A stretch of DNA of 64,000 nt from Lumbricus terrestris (Eukaryota; Annelida; Clitellata; Crassiclitellata; Lumbricidae): positions 1,970,367-2,034,366 of the forward strand of contig OX457043.1 of NCBI GenBank assembly GCA_949752735.1, written 5' to 3'. Shown piece by piece: positions 56,301 to 64,000 of the stretch. The translations under genes were made by a program, and so were the position numbers. The stretch's first letter is position 1. The number at the start of each line of letters is the position of its first letter. Under the pieces are notes generated by a model, which was given only the letters and a program-made list of their open reading frames with translations, was not told where the DNA came from and made no database searches.

Positions 56301-56880
56301 CGCCTATGCCGGGGGATGGTGAGATTCAACCCTTGACACTGTCCTCCTAAAAGTCTACGCCCATCGTGTAGACATGCGTTACCACAGTAACAAAACAGTA
56401 GCCTAAGAATAAAAAAGAGTAACTAACTCCGCCACTGGTTGCACTCTGCCAGTGCGAGTCCCAAGCCTGGATAAAGGAGGAGGGCGTCGCTAATGGTCTT
56501 TGTTACCACACAGTGACGTTAAACTGCAAATACACAAAAAAGAGTAATTGAGCAGAACCTAACTAAATGAATTCTATATACATATAGTGATATATAATTC
56601 CTGGCACATTTGACTGCAAATGACCTGGTATTTAGCATTTTGAAAGACAGAAACATTCACACCAGACACGAAAATAGGCCTACTGAAAGAAAGTCAAGAG
56701 TCACATCATATTAATTTTTCAAGATCAGTTTCCGTGATTCCCACTTAACAGCAGTTTCGCGTACAAGCTGTGTAAGACGCCAACACTGTCGGGGTAAGAT
56801 GTAGGCCTACAGGCATGATTAAAACGCTCTCGATTCAGCCTTAATGCTGTGAAATTACATTCTTAATATGTCAATCTATA

Positions 56881-57226
56881 TTGGTTTGGCGCTGTCTCGC
56901 GGGTGTGGCACCTGTCTATTTGCAGGAGCTCTGTTGCTCCACCCTGAACGTCCAGCGCCGTGGCTCTCTCCGCTCTTCTAAACAGGCTCAGCTTCTTGTC
57001 CTCTGGTCACGCACTTCTATTACACAGCACCGTGCCTTTTCTGTCGTTGGCCCTATAACCTGGAATGGGCTTCCTGTGAAACTACGTCTTGTGCCTAGAG
57101 CCTTTGAGACTACGTTCTACTCTGCTCTTAAAACTATTCTTTTTAACCGTGGTTGGGTCGGGAGCGCTTCTGAGTAGATACTCTTGAAGAAGCGCTATAT
57201 AAGTGTTTGAAATGAATGAATGAAAT
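56881..57226 (+). mobile_element. LINE 3' fragment, copy 3
   Basis: Open frame of 98 codons ending FNRGWVGSASE, with LAGVAPVYLQELC and VVGPITWNGLPVKL. Tail CTTGAAGAAGCGCTATATAAG and (GAAT)n. It is the C-terminus of a CR1/L2-like or related reverse transcriptase; the clade is not resolved. Confidence 0.85.
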
Positions 57227-57235
57227 GGTTATTAG

Positions 57236-57360
57236 CAGCAGTCAGAAAGTTGGGGGAACCGTTCCAGGCCTCTCGCCATCGAAAGTTGGGGGACCGTCCC
57301 AAGTCTCTCAAAAGTTGGGGGACGCGTCCCGTGGGTCTCATAGGGATGATAGGGTGGTTA
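57236..57360 (+). repeat. Short AAAGTTGGGGGAC repeats
   Basis: Three copies of a GAAAGTTGGGGGA motif, then GCGTCCCGTGGGTCTCATAG, which resembles 56266-56290. Probably transposon-derived. Confidence 0.5.
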
Positions 57361-58039
57361 ACGACACTGCTATTTCAAAGATGATTAGTGTCGTCATGAC
57401 TGTGTTCGTGTGTAATTGCGCTATAAGATATGGATAGAGAGACCTGGAAACTTGGACTCTTTGGATAAGAAATGATGGCCAAAATAAATATCGAGGGTTT
57501 TTGGTCAAAAGTCTCATTTTGTTTTGTTCCACGGTTTAAAAAATCTAGATTTGTAAACTGACGAGAATTAAAAAGGAATTTCAAGATGTGATGAAAAGCG
57601 AGGAGGTACTTTCCCTGTTTATGTTATGTAGATGTGGGTCTCGTGGTTCTCTCGTTATTTTAGGTCTGAGCCGAATTATCTGTTCTGCCATTTATTCATA
57701 TTAGTGAAAATTAGCTACAATATACTGCGCATAAGACGATAGCTTGTTTTTCAGCCCTTAGTAACTTGAAAGGAGTCAACTCGAAACCCGAATGCTTGAA
57801 AACGCTTAAAACATACAAAAGCTCGATTTCCCGAAGGCAGGTTTATAGTGGCGATCTCATGATAACTATTCAGAGTGAAATTAAATACATGACAACGATC
57901 CTGTATGTGTTGCTGATAATGCAGTTTAGTGTCTTAACCCTCTTACCCCGAATGGCCGCTATAGCGGCTTGGTGGTCTTTGACAAATACCCGTAAGGCCG
58001 CTATAGAGGTTTCAACATATAAACCGTATCCCCGTAACG

Positions 58040-58770
58040 CCATTATATATATATATATATATATAAATATATATATATATAAGGCCATTATATATATAAA
58101 TATTATAATATATATATATTATATATATATATTATATATATTATGTATAATATAATATATATAATATATATAATATATATATTATATATAATATATATAT
58201 ACATTATATATATATCTAATATATATATAATATATATATAATATGTATGTATGTATGTATGTATGTATGCGCACTTGTTATAGCGCCCCTTCAAGCTCTC
58301 TACTCAGAGGCGCTCCCGACTGCAGAGCGGACACTGCATCGGAGTTTCACGCCGAAGCGCTGAGCAATTGCGAGTGAAGGACTTGCCCAAGGTCCCTACG
58401 CGACGACGTGAGGTGGATTCGAACCTCGAACCTTCCGGCTTCAAGGCGGCGACGCCACCACTACTCCACCGCGCCCCACAATGTATATATATTATATATA
58501 TATATATATTATATATATTATATTATATATATAATATATACATATTATATATATAATACCCAGTGGTTATCTCTACTCCCACATTTATATATAATATATA
58601 TATATAATATATTATATATATATAATATATATATATATTATATATATTTTATATATTTATATTATATATTATATATATATATTATATATATTATATATAT
58701 ATATAATATATATATAATATATATATAATATATATATATATATTATATATATTATGTATATATTATATAT
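58040..58770. repeat. (TA)n-rich microsatellite within the MITE
   Basis: TATATA runs with irregular ATAATATA steps on both sides of the SINE. The Tyr/Ile-rich open frames here are artefacts. Confidence 0.95.
58264..58478 (-). mobile_element. tRNA-derived SINE, copy 3, full length
   Basis: On the minus strand it begins GGGGCGCGGTGGAGTAGTGG. It has an A-box-like TGGAGTAGTGG, a perfect B box GGTTCGAATCC, the body CAATTGCTCAGCGCTT, and the tail GGGAGCGCCTCTGAGTAGA plus CTTGAAGGGGCGCTATA. Best preserved copy in the window. Confidence 0.9.
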
Positions 58771-59091
58771 ACAGGGCCATCGGGTGGGCGTTCCGCTTGC
58801 TGGGGGGCTATCGGGGTAAGAGGGTTAAAAATCATTAGGTTGTGTGTGTCTCGCTTGGAAACTCGATTTCGGAGATCCGACCAATATTCGTTTCATGAAT
58901 TCGGACCACACTCAATTGAAATGATAAGAATTAATCTATCCGTAGTGGGTGTAGAGGTTATTTTTGAAGTCAAGTTTTAGGAAGCGACGTCACGTTCGAT
59001 GATTACATTTCATAATTTTATGCAGGCTTTTGTGAAGGTTCTGCCAACTGATGTTTACAAAAGTTGATGAAGGTGACGTTTTTAATTGTAG

Positions 59092-59244
59092 GTGGTCAAT
59101 TGTAATATCAAAGTGGAACTGAAAAATGATAACTAGGCCGAACTGCAAGGTCAAATCCTTGGTCCACCAGACACACCTTACAAAGGAGGATTATTTGAAT
59201 TGGACATTAAAATTCCTAGTGACTATCCATTTAATCCTCCAAAG
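59092..59244 (+). pseudogene. UBE2K: UBE2K-like exon with TAG
   Basis: 51 codons, phase 0, TTGTAG acceptor and AAG|GTAAGA donor. The stop lies directly before AELQG (family FTELRG). Confidence 0.85.
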
Positions 59245-59918
59245 GTAAGATTAGTGACACTAATCAATCTGGTACTCCCCAAATAGCCATGTTTATTGGG
59301 CCTATAATGGGTCAGTGTTGCTTAACCAAAATACTTTTGAGATATCACAGCTGTTAAGCAACATAATTGCATCTCCCATCATTTTCGCATCATACTTGCG
59401 TACCTTCAGAAAGTGTCATTAGGACTTTGCCGTGAGAATTAATAGCATTTTGCCTTTGAAATGCAGGCAGTACAGTCTTATAACTCCAGTACGTGTTGTG
59501 GTCTTGTCTTTGGTTTTGACTGAAATTACCATTAAATTCTGTTGCTTAACGTGTAGCTATTATCACTAATTTATGTCTTTATTGAATGGTCATTGTTTGA
59601 TGGCACTAAGTCAGTTGGTAGTAATTGATCGGCAACTTGCATCCAAACAACCTACACAGTGGCCATCCTGGAAGGCTAGAACCTCCACACTGTATATTAA
59701 AGAAAGTGCCGAAAGCAGTCCGTTCAGTTTTGCATCAGAATGACTTGAGGATTGTGTAGAAGCTCTAGGTTCAGATAAACTCATAAGATGTCCGACATTG
59801 GTTTAGTTTAGTATGGTCTTGTTCTTTCAGAAATCTCTGATGATGAGCAGTGAATTTGGTGATGCACTCACTCCATTGTGACATTTGTGAGAGTATATTT
59901 TGCACTTTATTTTTGTAG

Positions 59919-60002
59919 GTCCAGTTTTTGTACGAAGATTTGGCATCCAAATGTCAGCTCTCAGACTGGGGCCATTTGTCTTGACATCTTAGAGGATCAG
60001 TG
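59919..60002 (+). pseudogene. UBE2K: UBE2K-like catalytic exon with frameshift
   Basis: 84 bases, one over the expected length. IWHPN and the Cys in GAICLDIL are intact after the shift. Donor TG|GTAAGT. Confidence 0.85.
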
Positions 60003-61406
60003 GTAAGTTGATTGGACAATTATGCACGGGATTTTTGTACATTTTGTTGGTAATTTTGTTTCCTGTTTAACTATTGCTGTTACTGGTAGATCTGAAGTAC
60101 TCTAGATATTAGTGTAGATTTGCTCTGGCTTTGACTCTGCTGCTGCTGCTTGTGCTTTCGGCGGAAGTGTAGAGTAAAGCTGAACGGATCTCTGTCCTCA
60201 ATCTCACTGACAATGCTACATTGTATTCTGTAGTCTGCGTTTGAGAACTGTTCTATTTTGCTGGACCTGAAGAACCTCTATATATAGACATTTTGAAATA
60301 TGCTATTCAAGTGCTCTGAATGAAGTAGTGAATGAATGTCTTGTTAGCTTATTTTGATACTAAAGATTTGTTCAGCTTATAGTGACACCGATTAGCCTTT
60401 CATTAAGCCAAGTTTGGACTCAATTTGAAAGTTGTTGCTATATGTGAATTTGTTCCCCTTTTCCTCAACTATAATTGAATTTGCTGCATTCTCAGTGCCT
60501 AAAGTGTGGAAAATAAGTGCCTGGACGCCCCTTAACTCTTCAAAAGAAGTGCCTGGACGCCCCTTACCTTTCCAGTCTGTGCTCCCCAATAAGTGGCTGG
60601 ACGGCGTTCAGATTTTAAAACAAGTGCATGGACGCCGTTCATGACCGTCCAGGCACACTTTAAGCCCTGTGCGTTCTGTGAGCAGATAAATGCTTTGCAT
60701 AAAATTTTGTGACTGCAATAAGTTGAAACCACTGACGTATACACTAGAAATGAGGCCGGCGTTCCAGTTAATTTGTGTCTTTTGAGTTTTGACTTTTCCA
60801 TTAGAGAGCTAATTACATGTCTTGAGTACAGATGTGCCAGAATAAAAATAGATCTCTGCTTGTTCTGTTTCTATTGACTTAGGTTGTCTGTCTGAGCTCT
60901 CGTGTGAAAAAACCTTCACCTTGATGTAAAGAGAAGATTTTTCGAATACTCGAACGTAAGATTTTAGTGGTTTCACTGTTACCTGCAGTCATTTGAGGTA
61001 AGACAAGGACAGGTAATTAATTAACTAATTAATTACCTGTTCTTGCATGCCTGTACCATTGTTTACTTTCTAAAACATCAATTGCTCAGAGGACTTCTAG
61101 AATCTTTATAATTTAGACATTTGCTTAGATTTATGTAGTTCACTTAATGAGAACATAAAATTATATTATACTTGCTTACAATCCTCTAAGCTGCATGTTT
61201 TCAGTGTCGTTTTGAAGACATTTAGTTAGCGTAACTTGCTTTGCTTCATTGTTTTGCAGCGAGATGCTACATTTCTACTGGAATTTTGTAGTTTGCTGCC
61301 ATTGTAGTGTTGCTACCATTTTTGCGCCTTGAGTATTTTCCTTGAAGAGGCGCGATAGTATAAATTTTTTAATGAATGAATGAATTTTTCTGGTTTGTTT
61401 TTGTAG
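60003..61406. other. No gene; short repeats
   Basis: AAGTGCCTGGACGCCCCTTA-like repeats at 60515-60650 and a LINE/SINE-like tail with (GAAT)n at 61340-61386. No exon was recognised. Confidence 0.4.
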
Positions 61407-61630
61407 CGCTATACGACGTTCCTCTGCTGCGTGGCAATGAAAATGTCTGTCCAGCCAAAGTAGTGCAGCCGTGCTGCCCGAGTGAATGGGCCGATGAGAG
61501 CAGTGAACTTTTCGACACGCTCTGTCCAATTCCATCCATTGCCAAAGCTAAAAGCAGTCAATGTTGCTGAAGTCCAAACGATTTGCCAATGTCTGTGCGA
61601 GTATATGCTGGACCAATGTCACCACCACAG
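61407..61630 (+). pseudogene. Cys-rich exon of an unknown gene with in-frame TGA
   Basis: After a TTTTTGTAG acceptor the frame reads LYDVPLLRGNENVCPAKVVQ to AKSSQCC, then TGA at 61568-61570. It continues SPNDLPMSVRVYAGPMSPPQ to a donor CAG|GTCAAT in phase 0. Either the stop is genuine, or it interrupts a longer exon. I do not recognise the protein. Confidence 0.35.
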
Positions 61631-61964
61631 GTCAATTTTTACTCTTAAATTGTAAACCCTTTCCTATCTGTTATCAGTAATTTTACACACATATTCAGAA
61701 TGGTACAGGGAAAAGCCTCAAAGGCAAGTAGCTTGTTTGCTTGTACACTGTAAATCATTAACACATTGAGTGCCACGTACATATTAATACGTACTTCAGC
61801 CAGTCATTTAACATGGCGTGTAGGCAGTCAATGTGTTAATAAACATAATTTAATATAATGGCTTCAATATTTATCTCTATCGCGCCTAAGTTGTTTTTCA
61901 TAAATATAATCATAATTGGTCCATATATAGAAAAACACTTAGAGTCTGTGGAAATATTGACTTG

Positions 61965-62292
61965 TCCTAGATCAGTGGTTCCCAACCTTTTTTTACTGTC
62001 GGGCCACTTTTTCTTAGTTGAAGGACATTAGAGGGCCACAAGGCTAAAATTTAATTAACTAAAGGCGTATAAAATTGTTATAATTGAATCAAAATAGAAT
62101 GTTTGATGTGATTTTTTAGCGTCCAAATAAAATAATTTGTAATAAAAAAGAATTATATATTCTATCATGTCCAAATTGTCAATTGTTACATATAGTTTTC
62201 TTAGTTCATTGAGATACTGCGGGCCATTTTTGTAGGCCAGGCGGGGCCATTTTTGGTCCGTGGGCCACGGGTTGGGAACCGCTGTCCTAGAT
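61965..62292. mobile_element. hAT-type non-autonomous element, copy 3, complete
   Basis: Element 61973-62284 starts CAGTGGTTCCCAACC and ends GGTTGGGAACCGCTG. It has an 8-bp duplication TCCTAGAT at 61965-61972 and 62285-62292. Same family as copies 1 and 2; internal sequence is AT-rich. Confidence 0.85.
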
Positions 62293-63068
62293 CATTTTGT
62301 TCGTAATTGATTCCTCAACAATATTCTGTCTTGAAAAAGCAGATCAGTTGACGGGTTTGCCTTGAAATTTATAAATATATTAAATATAAAAAATAAAAAA
62401 ATTAAATTTATAACATTAAAAATTAATTTTAAAAATCTACGAACAAAATAAAATGTAATGCAAACACTGCTAAATGTAGCTAATTGTATGATAAACCTGT
62501 AGCAAACAGTCAAGGGCTAAAAAATTGGGAACTTTTTCGAAAAATAATTTTTTTACTACTCCCACATAGACAAAATAATAGGTCTGCCACGATATCGCCG
62601 TATTTCTGTCCCATAATGTCAAAACATAGATAATTTCTTTGTAGATCCTTTATAAAATCTACCTGACTGATAAATTTTATGTTTCCAACTAGGTTTATAG
62701 GCATAAATAAAAAAAATATTATACAGTGCGCCAAAAAGACCCCCCTAGGTTTTTTGCCAATATCTTGACCAAAAGTAAGAATTTCCAAATGAAATTTTGC
62801 AGGCTTATAGACATGTAATGTAATGTAATTCAGACAATTTGTATAGCATCGTCAGTAGCAAGCTACTTCTAGGATGCTTTGCACGCATAATGTCTTTACA
62901 CATTATGGTGAGATTTCATCAAAATATTTCAAACAGAACAAAAGTTACATCACTTTTAGTGAGGTCACCCACCGTTTTTTGACGATTCAAAAACGCGATG
63001 CAACAAAAAGTAACAAAAAAAACAATCAAATAATTCTGGCCATTAAATGTGTCTTGATTTTCTTGTAG
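62293..63068. other. AT-rich, no gene seen
   Basis: Very AT-rich sequence without recognisable exons or element ends. Confidence 0.4.
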
Positions 63069-63356
63069 GTCAAAGAATTTCACAAGAAATGGCTGATATC
63101 TCCTGGAGGAATGTCACCCAAAGATCTCAGCAGATATACACCCACGTCCGACGATCTGACATCAACAAAGGACTCAAGAATGTGGCAGTCCATTAACCTC
63201 CTTAGCGTTAACTCCGGGTATAAATTGAGCCAGGAATTCAATGTAAAAATGGTTAACTCCCCAGTCACATTCGGTAGCTGGGTTAACCACGCTCCTTATT
63301 CGGCACAGTTCGAGGAGCCATCTTGCAAAGAAAATTCACGTAATATCGAAGCGTAG
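63069..63356 (+). CDS. Possible last exon, unknown gene, frame uncertain
   Basis: After TCTTGTAG, one frame gives VKEFHKKWLISPGGMSPKDL to a stop at 63354, phase 0 with the 61407 exon. A second frame gives ISQEMADISWRNVTQRSQQI, then YTHVRRSDINKGLKNVAVH and a stop at about 63197. The second looks more protein-like. I recognise neither. Confidence 0.3.
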   Translation, partial: VKEFHKKWLISPGGMSPKDLSRYTPTSDDLTSTKDSRMWQSINLLSVNSGYKLSQEFNVKMVNSPVTFGSWVNHAPYSAQFEEPSCKENSRNIEA

Positions 63357-63414
63357 TTTCTATTTTTATATGTTCTATGCTAAGAATTCTAAGTTAGGAC
63401 ACCTGATCTAAAAT

Positions 63415-63790
63415 GGCGGGTGGGATTAATTCATTACTATTAATGTAATATTAGTAATGAATTGCTAATTAGAGTAATAATAATTGCTTATTAATTACTA
63501 TTAATGTAATATTAGTAATAAATTACTAATTAGAGTAATAATAATCATTTATTAATTACTATTAATGTAATATTAGTAAGAAATTACTAATTAGAGTAAT
63601 AATAATCGTTTATTAATGTAATATTAGTAATAAATTACTAATTAGAGTAATAATCGCTTATTAATTACTATTAATGTAGTATTAGTAATGAATTACTAAT
63701 TAGAGTAATAATAATTGCCTATTAATTACTATAAATGTAATATTAGTAATGAATTACTAATTAGAGTAATAATAATCACTCATTTATTTC
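63415..63790. repeat. 60-70-bp AT-rich tandem repeat, about 6 copies
   Basis: Units containing TTACTAATTAGAGTAATAAT and TTAATGTAATATTAGTAAT repeat with length variation. Confidence 0.9.
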
Positions 63791-63950
63791 TAACAGAGAG
63801 TTTATTGTACAATTGTTAATGAGTGTAACGTTTTTTACATGTTTTTCAAGATGGTAATGTAACGCTATGGAGGCTGGCTGGTAGTGGTCCGGAAATTATG
63901 AGTCTGAACGTGACGTAATGTTTCCACCACTTGTCGCTTTCTGTTACAGT

Positions 63951-64000
63951 GAGTTGGCTATGGATATGCACCGCACTTTCAACCATGGTGTGAATGTTGG
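63951..64000 (+). CDS. Possible exon cut by the window end
   Basis: After CTGTTACAG an open frame reads ELAMDMHRTFNHGVNV up to the end of the window. The polypyrimidine acceptor is good. The family is not recognised. Confidence 0.3.

Larger units (their letters stand above)
57934..58828. mobile_element. piggyBac-type MITE with TTAA duplication, hosting a SINE
   Basis: TTAA at 57934 and 58825 flanks perfect inverted ends CCCTCTTACCCCGA and TCGGGGTAAGAGGG. TTAA duplications and CCC ends are the mark of piggyBac elements. Subterminal sequence includes GGCCGCTATAGCGGC. The interior is a long AT microsatellite interrupted by a SINE at 58264-58478. Confidence 0.8.
59092..60002 (+). pseudogene. UBE2K: UBE2K-like ubiquitin-conjugating enzyme, two exons, broken
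   Basis: UBE2K accepts ubiquitin from E1 on a catalytic Cys and builds mainly K48 chains. Exon 59092-59244 reads NIKVELKNDN, TAG at 59134, then [18 protein letters not shown] and [19 protein letters not shown]. Exon 59919-60002 begins VQFL and shifts by one base (an extra T near 59931). It then reads [20 protein letters not shown] with the active-site Cys, ending DQ plus two bases of the Trp codon. The intron sits where the family splits PPK from V.F. No N-terminal exon, no C-terminal E2 part and no UBA exon is seen nearby. A decayed gene fragment. Confidence 0.85.

Noticed and set aside
58430..58478. A functional tRNA gene from the A and B boxes
   Set aside because: The boxes belong to a SINE head; no cloverleaf acceptor pairing and the SINE body follows directly.
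57766..58728. Tyr/Ile-rich open frames
   Set aside because: Translation of the TA microsatellite within the TTAA-flanked element.

Overview
The window looks like nuclear DNA of an animal, most likely an invertebrate. It has small exons with GT-AG introns, spectraplakin and TRIM-type genes, LINE, tRNA-SINE, hAT, piggyBac and mariner remnants, a Gypsy-type LTR element, and many intronic tandem arrays. I cannot name the species. Layout: (1) 2.5-13.5 kb, minus strand: glycogen phosphorylase, twelve well-phased exons from the start codon to the PLP-lysine exon. Two expected exons were not found and one glycine of the glycine loop is Glu. (2) 8.9-11.1 kb, minus strand: three consecutive, in-phase exons of an ACSBG-type acyl-CoA synthetase, lying where the missing phosphorylase exon should be. 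(3) 13.5-17.3 kb: repeats, a LINE fragment and two weak exon candidates. (4) 17.3-20.8 kb, plus strand: a possible first coding exon and three exons of a TRIM-like protein, one carrying a 2-bp frameshift. (5) 22.1-29.8 kb: a complete LTR retrotransposon with equal-length LTRs, a 5-bp target duplication and one 1664-codon gag-pol ORF, whose integrase precedes reverse transcriptase (Gmr1-like order). (6) 30.3-54.0 kb, plus strand: a spectraplakin-like gene segment (end of plakin domain, giant plakin-repeat exon, about 11 spectrin repeats) with five lesions. (7) 54-59 kb: transposon remnants, including an 891-bp TTAA-flanked inverted-repeat element with a SINE inside. (8) 59-60 kb: two exons of a UBE2K-like ubiquitin-conjugating enzyme with a stop and a frameshift. 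(9) 61.4-64 kb: exons of unrecognised genes and AT-rich repeats. How it fits together: these genes do not form a pathway. Nearly every one is incomplete or carries disabling changes, so the window reads as a mosaic of decaying gene copies in repeat-rich DNA, or as an assembly that joins such pieces. Two themes stand out. One is the integrase-before-RT retroelement. The other is a recurrent habit of tandem repeats growing exactly across exon-intron junctions, which multiplies splice sites at four junctions and fills one intron entirely with a 12-bp satellite. Exon boundaries were set by hand from homology, splice consensus and phase; no alignment or search was run.
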